NCBI RefSeq assembly: GCF_030238365.1
Contig: NZ_JASSOT010000056.1
Span: 1 to 64,000 of the forward strand
Direction: 5' to 3'
DNA: 64,000 nt
Origin: Lelliottia wanjuensis
Lineage (GTDB): Bacteria; Pseudomonadota; Gammaproteobacteria; Enterobacterales; Enterobacteriaceae
Of the stretch, positions 10,554 to 26,156 are shown piece after piece. Position 1 is the stretch's first letter. Each line of letters begins with the position of its first letter. The notes beneath the pieces were generated by a model that saw nothing but the letters and a program-made list of their open reading frames with translations, was not told the origin of the DNA and did no database searches. The position numbers and the translations under genes were made by a program.

Positions 10554-12050
10554 ATGGCTCACTCACATTTATTAGCAGAAAGAATTTCCCGCCTCAGCGG
10601 CGCGCTGGAGAAAGGCCTTTTCGAACGCAGCCATGCGATTAGGCTCTGTTTGCTGGCAGCGCTCAGCGGCGAAAGTGTGTTCCTGCTCGGTCCGCCCGGC
10701 ATCGCCAAGAGCCTGATTGCGCGTCGACTGAAATTTGCCTTCCAGAACGCGCGCGCCTTCGAATATCTGATGACCCGTTTCTCCACCCCGGAAGAGGTGT
10801 TTGGCCCGCTCTCGATTCAGGCTCTGAAAGATGAAGGGCGCTATCAGCGCTTAACGGCGGGTTATCTCCCCGAAGCGGAAATTGTCTTTCTGGATGAAAT
10901 CTGGAAAGCGGGCCCGGCAATCCTGAACACCCTGCTCACCGCCATCAACGAACGCCGCTTCCGTAACGGCGCCTTTGAGGAAAAAATCCCGATGCGTCTG
11001 CTGGTGGCGGCGTCTAACGAACTGCCGGAAGCCGACAGCAGCCTCGAAGCGCTGTATGACCGCATGCTGATCCGCCTGTGGCTGGATAAGGTGCAGGATA
11101 AATCGAATTTCCGCTCTCTACTGATCAGCCAGCAGGATGAAAACGAAAACCCGGTCTCGCCCTCCTTGCAGGTGACGGATGAAGAGTACCAACAGTGGCA
11201 GCAGGATATCGGCAAAATAAAACTGCCGGACGCGGTTTTTGAGCTGATCTTTATGCTGCGCCAGCAGCTGGATCTCTTACCCGCCGCGCCCTACGTCTCC
11301 GATCGGCGCTGGAAAAAAGCGATTCGCCTGCTGCAGGCCAGCGCCCTGTTCAGCGGCCGGGATTCTGTCGCCCCCATCGATCTGATCCTGCTGAAAGATT
11401 GTCTGTGGCACGATGCCGAAGGGATGCATCTGATGCAGCAGCAGCTGGACGTTTTGATGACCGGACACGCGTGGGGGCAGCAGGCGATGCTCACTCAGCT
11501 GGGCGCTATCACCCAGCGACGCATCCAGCTTCAGCAGCAGCAAAGTGATAAAACCGCGCTGAAAGTGAGCCGTCTCGGCGGGATGTTCTCGCGTAAACCG
11601 CACTACGAACTGCCCACCGAACTGACGGAGACCACCCTGACGCTCCTGCTCCAGCAGCCGTTAAAACTGCACGATATGCAGGTGGTGCATATCACCGTCG
11701 AGCGCGAGGCGCTGGCCCTGTGGCTGGACAAAAATGGCGAAATCCGCGGGAAGCTCAACGGCATCGGCTTTGCCCAGGTGCTGAACCTGGAAGTAGATAC
11801 CAGTCTGCACCTGGTGATCCGCGATGTGAGCCTGCAGGGTTCACGCCTCGCCCTGCCGGGAAGTGCTTCAGAGAGCGTGCCGGAGGAGATCAAACAGCAG
11901 CTCGACGCCCTGGATACGGAGTGGCATCAGCAGCACACGCGGTTCAGCGAACAGCAAAAATGCCTCTTTATTCATAGCGACTGGTTGGGTCGCATCGAAG
12001 CCAGCCTGCAGGATGTCAGCGCGCAGATCAAACAGGCGCGTCAATGCTAA
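10554..12050 (+). CDS. ravA: MoxR-family AAA+ ATPase RavA
   Basis: A 498-aa AAA+ ATPase that in E. coli forms hexamers with ViaA and binds the inducible lysine decarboxylase. Walker A GPPGIAKS lies near residues 46-53, Walker B IVFLDEI near 109-115, and sensor 1 is in [14 protein letters not shown]. The C-terminal half holds the LARA domain. The ATG at 10554 ([11 protein letters not shown]) gives the E. coli length; an earlier in-frame ATG at 10491 has no supporting homology. It overlaps viaA by 7 bp. Confidence 0.96.
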   Translation: MAHSHLLAERISRLSGALEKGLFERSHAIRLCLLAALSGESVFLLGPPGIAKSLIARRLKFAFQNARAFEYLMTRFSTPEEVFGPLSIQALKDEGRYQRLTAGYLPEAEIVFLDEIWKAGPAILNTLLTAINERRFRNGAFEEKIPMRLLVAASNELPEADSSLEALYDRMLIRLWLDKVQDKSNFRSLLISQQDENENPVSPSLQVTDEEYQQWQQDIGKIKLPDAVFELIFMLRQQLDLLPAAPYVSDRRWKKAIRLLQASALFSGRDSVAPIDLILLKDCLWHDAEGMHLMQQQLDVLMTGHAWGQQAMLTQLGAITQRRIQLQQQQSDKTALKVSRLGGMFSRKPHYELPTELTETTLTLLLQQPLKLHDMQVVHITVEREALALWLDKNGEIRGKLNGIGFAQVLNLEVDTSLHLVIRDVSLQGSRLALPGSASESVPEEIKQQLDALDTEWHQQHTRFSEQQKCLFIHSDWLGRIEASLQDVSAQIKQARQC

Positions 12051-13495
12051 CGCTGGATACCCTCAATGTAATGCTGGCGGTTGGCGAAGAGGGGCTGATA
12101 GAAGAGGTCCTTCTGACCTTGCTCGCCTCGCCCCAGCTGGCCGCATTCTTTGAGAAGTTTCCTCGCATAAAAAAGGCCGTTACCGACGATCTCCCGCGCT
12201 GGCGGGATAACCTGCGTCAGCGGCTGAAAGAGACCGAAGTCCCGCCCGAACTGACGGAAGAGGTGGCGTGCTACCAGCAATGCCAGCGGTTATCCACATC
12301 CCAGTTCATCGTTCAGCTCCCGCAGATCCTGGCGCTGCTTGATAAAGTGCATTCGCCTTATGCTTCCCAGGCCCGCACGCTGGTCTCGGACAACGCCACG
12401 TTTACGCCCGCGCTGCATACGCTGTTTCTACAGCGCTGGCGGCTCAGTCTGGTGGTGCAGACCACGTCGCTCAACCAGCAGTTGCTGGAAGAGGAGCGCG
12501 AACAGCTGCTGAGTGAAGTTCAGGAGCGCATGACCCTGAGCGGCCAGCTGGAGCAGGTGCTGGTGGAGAACGAACACTCCGCCGGGCGTCTGTGGGATAT
12601 GAGCGCCGGACAGATCCGGCGCGGCGACTACCAGCTAATCGTTAAATACGGCGATTTTCTGGCGCAACAGCCCGAGCTGATGCAGATCGCCGAACAGCTT
12701 GGCCGTTCGCGGGAAGCGAAGTCGGTGCCGAAGAAAGACGCGCCGATGGAGACCTTCCGCACCCTGGTGCGCGAACCGGCCACCGTCCCGGAGCAGGTCG
12801 ACGGCCTGCAGCAGAGCGATGACATTCTGCGCCTGCTGCCAACGGAGCTGGCGACGCTTGGGATCACCGAGCTGGAGTACGAGTTTTACCGGCGGCTGGT
12901 GGAGAAGCAGCTCCTGACCTATCGCCTGCACGGTGAATCCTGGCGCGAGAAAATCAGTCAGCGTCCGGTCGTACATCAGGATTTTGACGAGCAGCCGCGC
13001 GGGCCTTTTATTGTCTGCGTCGATACTTCCGGGTCGATGGGCGGCTTTAACGAACAGTGCGCCAAAGCCTTTTGCCTGGCGCTGATGCGCGTGGCCCTCG
13101 CCGATCGGCGGCGTTGCTTCATTATGCTGTTTTCCAGCGAAGTGGTGGGATACGAACTGACGGGTGAGCAAGGTATCGAGCAGGCGATCCGTTTTTTGAG
13201 CCAGCGCTTTCGCGGCGGGACCGATATCGCCAGCTGTTTTCGCGCCATCGCAGAACGTATGCAGGGCGGAGACTGGTATGACGCAGATGCGGTGGTGATT
13301 TCTGACTTTATTGCCCAGCGACTGCCGGATGAGGTGGTGGCAAAGGTGAAGTCGTTACAGCGGGATCACCAGCATCGTTTTCACGCCGTCGCCATGTCGC
13401 AACATGGAAAACCCGGCATCATGCGCATCTTCGATCACATCTGGCGCTTTGATACCGGGTTGCGTAGCCGCCTGGTCAGACGCTGGCGGCGTTAG
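12044..13495 (+). CDS. viaA: VWA-domain protein ViaA, RavA partner
   Basis: A 483-aa protein with a C-terminal von Willebrand A domain; the metal-binding MIDAS motif DTSGS occurs in [14 protein letters not shown] around residue 326, with later ligands in RGGTDIA. The N-terminal half is helical. It stimulates RavA ATPase, and the pair has been linked to respiratory-complex maturation and aminoglycoside sensitisation. The start lies inside ravA (7-bp overlap), implying coupling. It ends 2 bp before the convergent asnA stop. Same length as in E. coli. Confidence 0.96.
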   Translation: MLTLDTLNVMLAVGEEGLIEEVLLTLLASPQLAAFFEKFPRIKKAVTDDLPRWRDNLRQRLKETEVPPELTEEVACYQQCQRLSTSQFIVQLPQILALLDKVHSPYASQARTLVSDNATFTPALHTLFLQRWRLSLVVQTTSLNQQLLEEEREQLLSEVQERMTLSGQLEQVLVENEHSAGRLWDMSAGQIRRGDYQLIVKYGDFLAQQPELMQIAEQLGRSREAKSVPKKDAPMETFRTLVREPATVPEQVDGLQQSDDILRLLPTELATLGITELEYEFYRRLVEKQLLTYRLHGESWREKISQRPVVHQDFDEQPRGPFIVCVDTSGSMGGFNEQCAKAFCLALMRVALADRRRCFIMLFSSEVVGYELTGEQGIEQAIRFLSQRFRGGTDIASCFRAIAERMQGGDWYDADAVVISDFIAQRLPDEVVAKVKSLQRDHQHRFHAVAMSQHGKPGIMRIFDHIWRFDTGLRSRLVRRWRR

Positions 13496-13497
13496 CT

Positions 13498-14490
13498 TTA
13501 CAGTAAGGAACCGACGCTTTCACGAACCTGCTGCGGCCATACGCCACACTGTACCTGCCCGATATGGGACAGCTGCAGCAGCAGCATCGTCAGACGCGAC
13601 TGGCCGATACCTCCGCCGATGGTTTGCGGCATTTCACCGCGCAGCAGCGCCTGGTGCCATTCGAGTTTCAGGCGATCTTCATCCCCCGTCGTCGCCAGCT
13701 GGCGTTTCAGCGCGTCGGCATCCACGCGGATCCCCATGGAAGAGAGCTCAAACGCATCTTCCAGAATCGGGTTCCACACTAAAATATCGCCGTTCAGACC
13801 AGCCAGTTCACGCTCATCGCGGGTGCTCCAGTCATCATAATCCGGGGCACGCACGTCGTGGCGTTGACCGTCTGACAGCTTTCCACCGATACCGATCAGG
13901 AACACCGCGCCCAGCTCTTTGGCGATCGCGCGCTCGCGGCCTTTGGCGTCGAGATCCGGGAAACGGCTCAGCAGATCCTGGCTGTGTACAAACTGGATCG
14001 AATCTGGCAGGAACGGTGCCAGACCGAACTCTTCACTCACCGCCGCTTCGGTCGCTTTGATCCCCGCGTAGATGGCTTCTACGGTGGATTTCAGCGTGCC
14101 CAGGTGGCGTTCGCCATCCCCCATCACGCGTTCCCAGTCCCACTGGTCAACGTAAACAGAGTGGATGGCCGTCAGGCGGTCTTCATCGGGGCGAAGGGCT
14201 TTCATGTGCGTGTAGAGCCCTTCGCCCGCGCTGAAGTCGTGTTGTCCCAGTGTCTGACGTTTCCATTTCGCGAGTGAATGCACCACTTCGAACTGGGCGT
14301 CTGGCAAGGTTTTCACTTTTACCTGTACCGCTTTTTCGCAACCAGACAAGTTGTCCTGCGTCCCATCGCCAACGCGGCTGAGGATCGGGGCCTGCACTTC
14401 AATCAGGCCAAGCTTCTCTTCGAGCTGACGTGAAAAATGGGATTTAACGAAACTGATCTGGCGTTGTTTTGCGATATAAGCGGTTTTCAT
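13498..14490 (-). CDS. asnA: Ammonia-dependent asparagine synthetase AsnA
   Basis: A 330-aa class II aminoacyl-tRNA-synthetase-like enzyme that makes asparagine from aspartate, ammonia and ATP in the cytoplasm. Recognisable runs are [20 protein letters not shown] at the N-terminus and [15 protein letters not shown] near the C-terminus (motif 3-like). It is divergent from asnC across 150 bp, where AsnC is expected to act as activator. Same length as in E. coli. Confidence 0.97.
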   Translation of the reverse strand: MKTAYIAKQRQISFVKSHFSRQLEEKLGLIEVQAPILSRVGDGTQDNLSGCEKAVQVKVKTLPDAQFEVVHSLAKWKRQTLGQHDFSAGEGLYTHMKALRPDEDRLTAIHSVYVDQWDWERVMGDGERHLGTLKSTVEAIYAGIKATEAAVSEEFGLAPFLPDSIQFVHSQDLLSRFPDLDAKGRERAIAKELGAVFLIGIGGKLSDGQRHDVRAPDYDDWSTRDERELAGLNGDILVWNPILEDAFELSSMGIRVDADALKRQLATTGDEDRLKLEWHQALLRGEMPQTIGGGIGQSRLTMLLLQLSHIGQVQCGVWPQQVRESVGSLL

Positions 14491-14640
14491 TTTTATACTC
14501 CTGCGTCCTGTTGATATTGATTAAGCAACAAAACCGGCACTCAATTCAATAATCCAACAACAAAAAGCCTGCTTCACTTTTGATTCGTTAAAATAAGACG
14601 CTAGAATAGAGGGATTACTCAATCTTCATAAGAAAAACCT

Positions 14641-15099
14641 ATGGAAAATTATCAGATCGACAATCTGGACCGCGGCATCCTCGAGGCATTAATGGCCAAT
14701 GCGCGCACGGCGTATGCTGAACTGGCTAAACAATTCGGCGTCAGCCCGGGGACGATTCACGTTCGCGTCGAGAAGATGAAGCAGGCGGGGATTATTACCG
14801 GGGCGCGGATTGACGTCAGTCCGAAACAGCTCGGGTATGACGTCTGCTGCTTCATTGGCATTATTCTGAAAAGCGCAAAAGATTACCCCTCAGCGCTGGC
14901 CCGGCTCGAAAGCCTGGAAGAGGTGACCGAAGCCTATTACACCACCGGGCACTACAGCATCTTTATTAAGGTGATGTGCAAGTCGATCGATGCCCTGCAG
15001 CAGGTACTTATCAACAAGATCCAAACAATTGATGAAATTCAGTCCACCGAGACGCTGATCTCCCTGCAGAACCCGATCATGCGCACCATCCGCCCGTAG
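14641..15099 (+). CDS. asnC: Lrp/AsnC-family regulator AsnC
   Basis: A 152-aa regulator with an N-terminal HTH (about residues 5-60, ELAKQFGVSPGTIHVRVEKM) and a C-terminal RAM ligand-binding domain (about 70-150). It activates asnA when asparagine is scarce and represses itself. The divergent layout with asnA is conserved, and mioC follows in the same direction. Same length as in E. coli. Confidence 0.97.
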   Translation: MENYQIDNLDRGILEALMANARTAYAELAKQFGVSPGTIHVRVEKMKQAGIITGARIDVSPKQLGYDVCCFIGIILKSAKDYPSALARLESLEEVTEAYYTTGHYSIFIKVMCKSIDALQQVLINKIQTIDEIQSTETLISLQNPIMRTIRP

Positions 15100-15188
15100 C
15101 GGCACCTTTTAATCACCACATTTTCCACAGGTAGATCCCAGCTCGCTCACAGCGTACAATGCTTCCCTCTTTATATGAGCGAGCGATC

Positions 15189-15638
15189 ATGGCAGATATT
15201 ACTCTTATCAGTGGCAGTACTCTTGGCGGCGCGGAATATGTTGCAGAACACCTGGCCGAAAAGCTGGAAGATGCCGGTTTTTCCACCGAAACCCTCCACG
15301 GGCCGTTGCTGGAAGATCTTTCTGTTGATGGGATCTGGCTGCTGATCACCTCGACCCACGGTGCGGGCGATATCCCGGATAACCTGCAACCTCTCTATGA
15401 TGAGCTTCTCGAGCAGCTCCCTGACCTGTCAGGCGTGCGTTTTGGCGCGATCGGTATTGGTAGCCGCGAATACGACACCTTTTGCGGTGCCGTAGAGAAA
15501 GTCGAAGCCGCGATCATCTCCGGTGGGGCAAAACAGATCGGCGAAACGCTGAAGATCAACATCCTCGATCATGATATTCCGGAGGATCCAGCCGAAGAAT
15601 GGCTGGGTGGATGGATTAATTTACTCAAGAACGCTTAA
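15189..15638 (+). CDS. mioC: Flavodoxin-like protein MioC
   Basis: A 149-aa short-chain flavodoxin that binds FMN, linked in E. coli to biotin synthase function. The phosphate-binding loop SGSTLGGAEYVAEHL is at the N-terminus and the isoalloxazine loops are STHGAGDIPDN and IGIGSREYDTFC. The ATG at 15189 gives MADITLISGS; the in-frame ATG 30 bp upstream lacks support. The gene points into oriC, so its transcription can influence initiation. The conserved DnaA box in the mioC promoter of E. coli is probably TTTTCCACA at 15120-15128. Confidence 0.95.
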   Translation: MADITLISGSTLGGAEYVAEHLAEKLEDAGFSTETLHGPLLEDLSVDGIWLLITSTHGAGDIPDNLQPLYDELLEQLPDLSGVRFGAIGIGSREYDTFCGAVEKVEAAIISGGAKQIGETLKINILDHDIPEDPAEEWLGGWINLLKNA

Positions 15639-15649
15639 AGATCGTGCGA

Positions 15650-15930
15650 TCAGATGTGGATAAGTCTGGTTAAAACCTTGGATCAACCGGTAGTTATCCA
15701 AGGTATAACCGTTGGCTGGTTTTTGACCTGTGTATAAGTCGAGGATCTAACCCCAGCTTATACTGTCCAGGATCACCGATCATTCACAGCAAACGATCCT
15801 TTCTATCCTTATGATCTTTCTCATGAGATCCCACTTACCCACAGGTGAAGGCGATCCTAATAAGAGATCATAGTAAAACAGATCTCTAAATAAGAAGATC
15901 TTCTTTTTAATAGCCAAGATCCCAATGCTT
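15650..15930. other. oriC: Chromosomal replication origin oriC
   Basis: The mioC-mnmG gap contains an E. coli-type oriC. DnaA boxes: R4 TGTGGATAA at 15655-15663 (minus-strand TTATCCACA), R3-like TTATCCAAG at 15694-15702, R2 TTATACACA as TGTGTATAA at 15729-15737, and R1 at 15835-15843, which reads TTACCCACA instead of TTATCCACA. The AT-rich unwinding region with three GATCT-type 13-mers lies at about 15853-15915. GATC Dam sites are dense throughout. The flanking mioC and mnmG genes and the order of elements confirm the identity. Confidence 0.95.
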
Positions 15931-16011
15931 TCTCGAAAGACTAAACTTGAGTAGAATCCACGGCCCGGGCTTAAATCCATTTTCAAACCGCTTTACGCAA
16001 GGCAGGAAAGC

Positions 16012-17901
16012 ATGTTTTATCAGGATCCTTTTGACGTCATCATCATTGGCGGGGGTCACGCAGGCACTGAGGCCGCTATGGCCGCAGCGCGTATGGGTCA
16101 ACAGACCCTGCTTTTGACACACAATATCGACACGCTGGGACAAATGTCCTGTAATCCGGCGATTGGCGGCATTGGGAAAGGACACCTGGTAAAAGAAGTG
16201 GATGCTCTTGGCGGCCTGATGGCGAAAGCGATCGATCAGGCAGGCATTCAGTTTAGGATACTAAACGCGAGCAAAGGTCCCGCCGTTCGAGCCACCCGCG
16301 CTCAGGCAGACCGCGTGCTCTACCGCCAGGCTGTGCGTACTGCGCTGGAGAATCAGCCGAACCTGATGATCTTCCAGCAGGCGGTGGAAGATCTTATCGT
16401 TGAGAACGATCGTGTCGTCGGTGCTGTGACCCAGATGGGTCTGAAGTTCCGCGCCAAATCCGTGGTGCTGACGGTCGGGACCTTCCTCGATGGCAAAATT
16501 CACATTGGTCTGGATAACTACAGCGGTGGCCGTGCTGGCGATCCGCCGTCCATTCCCCTGTCCCGTCGTCTTCGCGAACTGCCGCTGCGCGTCAGCCGCC
16601 TGAAAACCGGTACGCCGCCGCGTATTGATGCGCGCACCATCGATTTTAGCGTGCTGGCAGAGCAGCACGGCGACAACCCGATGCCGGTCTTCTCGTTCAT
16701 GGGTTCCGCTGCACAGCATCCGCAGCAGGTGCCGTGCTACATCACGCACACCAACGAAAAAACCCATGACGTGATCCGCAATAACCTCGATCGTAGCCCG
16801 ATGTACGCCGGTGTGATCGAAGGGATCGGCCCGCGCTATTGTCCGTCGATCGAAGACAAGGTGATGCGCTTTGCCGATCGTAACCAGCACCAGATCTTCC
16901 TGGAGCCGGAAGGCCTCACCTCTAACGAAATTTACCCGAACGGCATCTCCACCAGCCTGCCGTTCGATGTGCAGATGCAAATTGTTCGCTCAATGCAGGG
17001 CATGGAGAACGCAAAAATCGTTCGTCCTGGCTACGCTATTGAGTACGATTTCTTCGACCCGCGCGATCTGAAACCGACACTGGAGAGCAAATTTATCCAG
17101 GGCCTGTTCTTCGCCGGACAGATCAACGGCACCACCGGTTACGAAGAAGCCGCCGCGCAGGGCCTGCTGGCGGGTCTTAACGCCGCGCGCTTCTCTGCCG
17201 AAAAAGACGGCTGGGCACCGCGTCGCGATCAGGCCTATCTGGGCGTGCTGGTCGACGATCTCTGCACCCTCGGTACCAAAGAACCGTACCGCATGTTCAC
17301 TTCACGTGCGGAATATCGTCTGATGCTGCGTGAAGACAACGCCGATCTGCGTCTGACCGAAATGGGTCGCGAGCTGGGTCTGGTCGATGACGAACGCTGG
17401 GCGCGTTTCAACGACAAGCTCGAGCGTATCGAAACTGAACGCCAGCGCCTGAAAACGTCCTGGGTGAACCCACAGACCGAATCAGTAGGCGAAGTGAACG
17501 CTCACTTGAGCGCACCACTGTCGCGCGAAGCCAGCGGGGAAGATCTGCTGCGCCGCCCGGAAATGACCTACGAGAAGCTGGTGCAGATGACGCCGTTCGC
17601 GCCGGGTCTGGACGACGCCGAAGCGGCCGAACAGGTCGAAATTCAGGTCAAATACGAAGGTTACATCGCGCGTCAGCAGGATGAGATCGAGAAACAGCTG
17701 CGCAACGAGAACACGCTGCTGCCGGCAATGCTGGACTACCGCCAGGTGACGGGGCTGTCCAACGAAGTGATCGCCAAGCTGAACGATCACAAACCGGTGT
17801 CGATCGGCCAGGCATCTCGCATCTCCGGCGTGACGCCCGCAGCGATCTCCATTCTGCTGGTATGGCTGAAAAAACAAGGTATGCTGCGCCGCAGCGCTTA
17901 A
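16012..17901 (+). CDS. mnmG: tRNA uridine-34 modification enzyme MnmG (GidA)
   Basis: A 629-aa FAD-dependent enzyme that with MnmE installs the carboxymethylaminomethyl or aminomethyl group at wobble U34 of certain tRNAs. The N-terminal dinucleotide-binding motif [17 protein letters not shown] binds FAD, and the family signature [11 protein letters not shown] (about residues 270-280) is intact, as is the second signature ending in [13 protein letters not shown]. The partner mnmE is also in this window (52427-53791). Promoter activity from the oriC side is expected. Same length as in E. coli. Confidence 0.97.
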   Translation: MFYQDPFDVIIIGGGHAGTEAAMAAARMGQQTLLLTHNIDTLGQMSCNPAIGGIGKGHLVKEVDALGGLMAKAIDQAGIQFRILNASKGPAVRATRAQADRVLYRQAVRTALENQPNLMIFQQAVEDLIVENDRVVGAVTQMGLKFRAKSVVLTVGTFLDGKIHIGLDNYSGGRAGDPPSIPLSRRLRELPLRVSRLKTGTPPRIDARTIDFSVLAEQHGDNPMPVFSFMGSAAQHPQQVPCYITHTNEKTHDVIRNNLDRSPMYAGVIEGIGPRYCPSIEDKVMRFADRNQHQIFLEPEGLTSNEIYPNGISTSLPFDVQMQIVRSMQGMENAKIVRPGYAIEYDFFDPRDLKPTLESKFIQGLFFAGQINGTTGYEEAAAQGLLAGLNAARFSAEKDGWAPRRDQAYLGVLVDDLCTLGTKEPYRMFTSRAEYRLMLREDNADLRLTEMGRELGLVDDERWARFNDKLERIETERQRLKTSWVNPQTESVGEVNAHLSAPLSREASGEDLLRRPEMTYEKLVQMTPFAPGLDDAEAAEQVEIQVKYEGYIARQQDEIEKQLRNENTLLPAMLDYRQVTGLSNEVIAKLNDHKPVSIGQASRISGVTPAAISILLVWLKKQGMLRRSA

Positions 17902-17924
17902 CAGCAGGCAATCGTTGCCATTTT

Positions 17925-17996
17925 GGCGGGTGGCGTTTCGCTAACCCGCCCTACAGTTCGTATCGTAGGCCCGGTAAGCGCTAGCGCCACCGGGCT
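17925..17996. repeat. REP pair between mnmG and rsmG
   Basis: Two oppositely composed REP units, 17925-17954 (GGCGGGTGGCGTTTCGCTAA then CCCGCC) and 17966-17996 (GGCCCGGTAAGCGCTAGCGC then CACCGGGC), separated by about 11 bp. This is the BIME arrangement, also seen at 33654-33724 and 39413-39486. Confidence 0.85.
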
Positions 17997-18020
17997 CATT
18001 ATTTCAAACAGGTATTCACC

Positions 18021-18644
18021 GTGCTCAACAAACTCTCTCGTCTGCTGGATGAAGCAGGTATTTCGCTCACCGATCACCAGAAAAATCAGCTGGTGGCCTA
18101 TGTCGATATGCTGAACAAATGGAACAAGGCGTACAACCTCACGTCGGTACGCGATCCCAACGAGATGCTGATTCGTCATATCCTCGACAGCATTGTGGTG
18201 GCGCCTCACCTGCAGGGTGAACGTTTTATCGATGTCGGTACTGGCCCGGGTCTGCCCGGTATTCCGTTATCCATCGTGCGCCCGGAGTGCCATTTCACGC
18301 TGCTGGACAGCCTGGGTAAGCGCGTGCGCTTCCTGCGTCAGGTCCAGCATGAGCTGAAGCTCGAGAACATTGAGCCGGTCCAGAGCAGGGTAGAGGCGTT
18401 TCCGTCCGAGCCACCGTTCAACGGCGTGATCAGCCGCGCGTTTGCCTCGCTCAACGACATGGTGAGCTGGTGTAAGCATTTGCCTGCGCAGGAAGGCCGT
18501 TTTTACGCGCTCAAAGGACTGGTTCCTGACGATGAAATCGCCCAACTCCCTGATGGATATACCGTCGAGTCCATTGTTAAACTGCGGGTACCGCAACTCG
18601 ATGGTGAACGCCATTTGGTGATAATTAAGCCAAACAATTTTTAA
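18021..18644 (+). CDS. rsmG: 16S rRNA m7G527 methyltransferase RsmG (GidB)
   Basis: A 207-aa SAM-dependent methyltransferase that modifies G527 of 16S rRNA; its loss gives low-level streptomycin resistance in many bacteria. The SAM-binding loop [17 protein letters not shown] (about residues 70-86) and the family segment [20 protein letters not shown] are present. It follows mnmG across a REP pair and precedes the atp operon. Same length as in E. coli. Confidence 0.97.
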   Translation: MLNKLSRLLDEAGISLTDHQKNQLVAYVDMLNKWNKAYNLTSVRDPNEMLIRHILDSIVVAPHLQGERFIDVGTGPGLPGIPLSIVRPECHFTLLDSLGKRVRFLRQVQHELKLENIEPVQSRVEAFPSEPPFNGVISRAFASLNDMVSWCKHLPAQEGRFYALKGLVPDDEIAQLPDGYTVESIVKLRVPQLDGERHLVIIKPNNF

Positions 18645-19260
18645 AAATCTCATAAAAAATGCGGAATTCGTGCTGTTCTTAGAGTGTTAAAAAGCAGCAC
18701 GAAGTCGGGCTTCACCCTGAACTGAATTTAACCTTGTTGTTACCGGGGATTACCCAAACGTTAACCTGAATTCGTTTGTTCACCCAAAAGATAGTCAGCA
18801 CTGAAAATATCAGTCTGCTAAAAGTGGAATTCAGTAACGAGATTGTGATGTTAAATATTTATTAAAAATGTCAATGAAAGGTTTTTGTCGTGTACGGGGC
18901 TGTTTTGAAAATAGTTACTGGCATTTGTGTTTAATATCATAAAGATGAATTAAACCAAATTATTGATTTGATAAATATGACCTTATCGTAAATGTGTATT
19001 TTGTGATCTCGTGCACGCTTTGTCGCCAACGTTTCTACGCGGTTTGCAGTTTTCCCGGATTGCGTGGGGTTTGGCGAAAAGTTAAAAAATAGCGGTGGGG
19101 AAAATTATTTAAACATTTATTCACCTTTTCGCTACTTAATGTTTGAATTCACGGGTGCGCACCGTATAATTTGACCGCTTTTTGATGCTTGACTCTGAGC
19201 GTTAAAGGACGTTTTATACGACACGCGACATACCTCGAAGGGAGCAGGAGTAAAAACGTG
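18645..19260 (+). promoter_or_regulatory. rsmG-atpI intergenic region with the atp operon promoter
   Basis: About 615 bp, AT-rich, with no convincing gene; E. coli has a gap of similar length here. The likely atpI promoter has -35 TTGAAT at 19143-19148, a 16-bp spacer and a perfect -10 TATAAT at 19165-19170, in a sequence context like that of E. coli atpIp. Nothing else is recognised in the upstream 450 bp. Confidence 0.75.
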
Positions 19261-20763
<1,503 letters not shown>

Positions 20764-20802
20764 TAAAAACCCAAGCCACAGAAATTAAAGAGGTATTGTG
20801 CT

Positions 20803-21273
20803 GTGAACATGAACGCAACAATCCTCGGCCAGGCCATCGCGTTTATTCTCTTTGTCTGGTTCTGCATGAAGTATGTATGGCCGCCTTTAATGGCAGCCAT
20901 CGAGAAACGTCAGAAAGAAATTGCTGACGGTCTGGCTTCCGCAGAGCGCGCTAAGAAAGATTTGGACCTTGCACAGGCCAACGCGACAGACCAGCTGAAA
21001 AAAGCGAAAGGTGAAGCTCAGGTAATCATTGAACAGGCTAACAAACGCCGTGCTCAGATCCTGGACGAAGCCAAAGCTGAAGCAGAACAGGAACGTACCA
21101 AGATCGTTGCACAAGCTCAGGCTGAAATTGATGCTGAGCGTAAACGTGCTCGTGAAGAACTGCGTAAGCAGGTTGCGATTCTGGCTGTTGCTGGCGCCGA
21201 GAAGATCATCGAACGTTCCGTGGATGAAGCTGCTAATAGCGACATCGTGGACAAACTTGTCGCTGAACTGTAA
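20803..21273 (+). CDS. atpF: ATP synthase F0 subunit b
   Basis: A 156-aa peripheral-stalk subunit: one N-terminal transmembrane helix (about residues 5-25) followed by a long charged right-handed coiled coil rich in Ala, Lys and Glu. The start is GTG at 20803, after AAAGAGG; E. coli atpF also uses GTG and has the same length. An ATG two codons on is the alternative. Confidence 0.96.
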   Translation: MNMNATILGQAIAFILFVWFCMKYVWPPLMAAIEKRQKEIADGLASAERAKKDLDLAQANATDQLKKAKGEAQVIIEQANKRRAQILDEAKAEAEQERTKIVAQAQAEIDAERKRAREELRKQVAILAVAGAEKIIERSVDEAANSDIVDKLVAEL

Positions 21274-21287
21274 GGAGGGAGGGGCTG

Positions 21288-21821
21288 ATGTCTGAATTTG
21301 TTACGGTAGCTCGCCCCTACGCCAAAGCAGCTTTTGACTTTGCTGTCGAACACCAAAATGTCGATCGCTGGCAGGATATGCTGGCGTTTGCCGCTGAGGT
21401 AACGAAAAACGAGCAAGTGGCTGAGATGCTTTCCGGTGCGTTAGCACCCGAAACCCTTGCTGCATCGTTTATCGCCATTTGTGGTGAGCAACTGGATGAC
21501 AACGGCCAGAACCTGATTAAGGTCATGGCTGAAAATGGTCGTCTGCGAGTGCTCCCTGATGTTCTCGAGCAGTTCCAGCACTTACGTGCCCTCAGTGAAG
21601 CTACCGCCGAAGTTGAAGTAACCTCTGCGAATGAACTGAGTGAAGAACAGCTTGCGAAGATCTCCGCCGCGATGGAAAAACGTCTGTCACGCAAAGTTAA
21701 GCTGAATTGCAAAATCGATAAGTCTGTAATGGCAGGCGTAATCATCCGAGCGGGTGATATGGTCATTGATGGCAGCGTACGCGGCCGTCTTGAACGCCTT
21801 GCAGACGTCTTGCAGTCTTAA
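21288..21821 (+). CDS. atpH: ATP synthase F1 subunit delta
   Basis: A 177-aa soluble subunit that joins the b-dimer stalk to the top of the F1 alpha3beta3 head. The N-terminal helical domain starts [19 protein letters not shown], the typical OSCP/delta opening, and the C-terminal segment [18 protein letters not shown] is the family signature. The start follows TAAGGAGGGAGGGGCTG, a strong ribosome-binding site. Confidence 0.97.
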   Translation: MSEFVTVARPYAKAAFDFAVEHQNVDRWQDMLAFAAEVTKNEQVAEMLSGALAPETLAASFIAICGEQLDDNGQNLIKVMAENGRLRVLPDVLEQFQHLRALSEATAEVEVTSANELSEEQLAKISAAMEKRLSRKVKLNCKIDKSVMAGVIIRAGDMVIDGSVRGRLERLADVLQS

Positions 21822-21833
21822 GGGGACTGGAGC

Positions 21834-23375
21834 ATGCAACTGAATTCCACCGAAATCAGCGAACTGATCAAGCAGCGCATTGCTCAGTTCAGTGTTGTGA
21901 GCGAAGCTCATAACGAAGGTACTATTGTTTCTGTAAGTGACGGTGTTATCCGCATCCACGGCCTGGCCGATTGTATGCAGGGTGAGATGATTTCCCTGCC
22001 GGGTAACCGTTACGCTATCGCACTGAACCTGGAGCGCGACTCCGTAGGTGCTGTAGTGATGGGCCCGTACGCTGACCTTGCCGAAGGCATGAAAGTCAAA
22101 TGTACTGGTCGTATTCTGGAAGTTCCAGTCGGCCGTGGCCTGCTGGGTCGCGTGGTGAACACCCTGGGTGCACCAATCGACGGTAAAGGCCCGGTTGATA
22201 ACGATGGCTTCTCGCCAATCGAAGTTATCGCACCAGGCGTTATCGAACGTCAGTCCGTTGATCAGCCAGTTCAGACGGGTTATAAATCCGTTGATGCCAT
22301 GATCCCAATCGGTCGTGGTCAGCGTGAACTGATCATCGGTGACCGTCAGACCGGTAAAACCGCGATGGCAATCGATGCGATCATCAACCAGCGCGATTCC
22401 GGCATCAAATGCGTGTACGTGGCTATCGGCCAGAAAGCGTCCACCATTTCTAACGTGGTTCGTAAACTGGAAGAGCACGGCGCGCTGTCAAACACCATCG
22501 TGGTGGTTGCAACCGCTTCTGAATCTGCTGCACTGCAATACCTGGCGCCATATGCCGGTTGCGCAATGGGCGAATACTTCCGTGACCGCGGTGAAGATGC
22601 ACTGATCGTGTACGATGACCTGTCTAAACAGGCCGTTGCTTACCGTCAGGTTTCCCTGCTGCTCCGTCGTCCACCAGGACGTGAAGCCTTCCCGGGCGAC
22701 GTATTTTACCTCCACTCCCGTCTGCTGGAGCGCGCATCCCGCGTTAACGCTGAGTACGTTGAGAAGTTCACCAAGGGTGAAGTTAAAGGTAAAACCGGCT
22801 CCCTGACTGCACTGCCGATTATCGAAACTCAGGCGGGTGACGTTTCTGCGTTCGTTCCGACCAACGTAATTTCCATTACCGATGGTCAGATCTTCCTCGA
22901 AACCAACCTGTTCAACTCCGGTATTCGTCCTGCGGTTAACCCAGGGATCTCCGTATCCCGTGTGGGTGGTGCTGCTCAGACTAAGATCATCAAGAAACTG
23001 TCCGGTGGTATTCGTACCGCTCTGGCACAGTATCGTGAACTGGCTGCGTTCTCTCAGTTCGCTTCCGATCTGGATGAAGCGACCCGTAAGCAGTTAAGCC
23101 ATGGTCAGAAAGTGACCGAGCTGCTGAAACAGAAACAGTATGCCCCAATGTCTGTTGCACAACAGGGCCTGGTGCTGTTCGCGGCTGAACGCGGTTACCT
23201 CGAAGATGTGGAACTGGCGAAAATCGGTAGCTTTGAAGCCGCACTGCTGGCTTACGTTGACCGTGATCACGCTCCGCTGATGCAAGAGATTAACCAGTCC
23301 GGTGGCTATAACGACGAAATCGAAGGCAAGCTGAAAGCTATCCTCGATTCCTTCAAAGCAACCCAGTCCTGGTAA
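21834..23375 (+). CDS. atpA: ATP synthase F1 subunit alpha
   Basis: A 513-aa non-catalytic nucleotide-binding subunit. Walker [10 protein letters not shown] lies near residues 169-177. The ATP synthase alpha/beta signature [13 protein letters not shown] (about residues 363-375) is intact, including the arginine finger in SRVG. Same length as E. coli AtpA. It follows atpH by 12 bp. Confidence 0.98.
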   Translation: MQLNSTEISELIKQRIAQFSVVSEAHNEGTIVSVSDGVIRIHGLADCMQGEMISLPGNRYAIALNLERDSVGAVVMGPYADLAEGMKVKCTGRILEVPVGRGLLGRVVNTLGAPIDGKGPVDNDGFSPIEVIAPGVIERQSVDQPVQTGYKSVDAMIPIGRGQRELIIGDRQTGKTAMAIDAIINQRDSGIKCVYVAIGQKASTISNVVRKLEEHGALSNTIVVVATASESAALQYLAPYAGCAMGEYFRDRGEDALIVYDDLSKQAVAYRQVSLLLRRPPGREAFPGDVFYLHSRLLERASRVNAEYVEKFTKGEVKGKTGSLTALPIIETQAGDVSAFVPTNVISITDGQIFLETNLFNSGIRPAVNPGISVSRVGGAAQTKIIKKLSGGIRTALAQYRELAAFSQFASDLDEATRKQLSHGQKVTELLKQKQYAPMSVAQQGLVLFAAERGYLEDVELAKIGSFEAALLAYVDRDHAPLMQEINQSGGYNDEIEGKLKAILDSFKATQSW

Positions 23376-23425
23376 CGTCCGGCGGCTTGTCTTAGGACAG
23401 GCCGCAAGGCATTGAGGAGAAGCTC

Positions 23426-25698
<2,273 letters not shown>

Positions 25699-25718
25699 CG
25701 CCTTAATCGGAGGGTGAT

Positions 25719-26138
25719 ATGGCAATGACTTACCACCTGGACGTCGTCAGCGCAGAGCAACAAATGTTCTCTGGTCTGGTCGAAAAAATCCAGGTAACGG
25801 GTAGTGAAGGTGAACTGGGTATTTTCCCAGGGCACGCACCGCTGCTCACCGCCATTAAGCCTGGTATGATCCGCATCGTAAAACAGTTCGGTCATGAAGA
25901 GTTTATCTACCTGTCCGGCGGCATTCTTGAAGTGCAGCCTGGCAGTGTGACCGTTCTTGCTGATACCGCTATTCGTGGACAGGATCTCGACGAAGCACGA
26001 GCTCTGGAAGCGAAGCGTAAAGCAGAAGAGCACATTAAGAGCTCTCATGGCGACGTGGATTACGCACAGGCCTCAGCTGAGCTGGCTAAAGCGATCGCGA
26101 AACTGCGCGTTATCGAGTTGACCAAAAAAGCGATGTAA
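25719..26138 (+). CDS. atpC: ATP synthase F1 subunit epsilon
   Basis: A 139-aa regulatory subunit: an N-terminal beta-sandwich (about residues 1-85, with the family run [20 protein letters not shown]) and a C-terminal helical hairpin that inhibits ATP hydrolysis. Last gene of the operon, followed by a strong terminator. Same length as in E. coli. Confidence 0.97.
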   Translation: MAMTYHLDVVSAEQQMFSGLVEKIQVTGSEGELGIFPGHAPLLTAIKPGMIRIVKQFGHEEFIYLSGGILEVQPGSVTVLADTAIRGQDLDEARALEAKRKAEEHIKSSHGDVDYAQASAELAKAIAKLRVIELTKKAM

Positions 26139-26156
26139 CACCGGCTTGAAAAGCAC

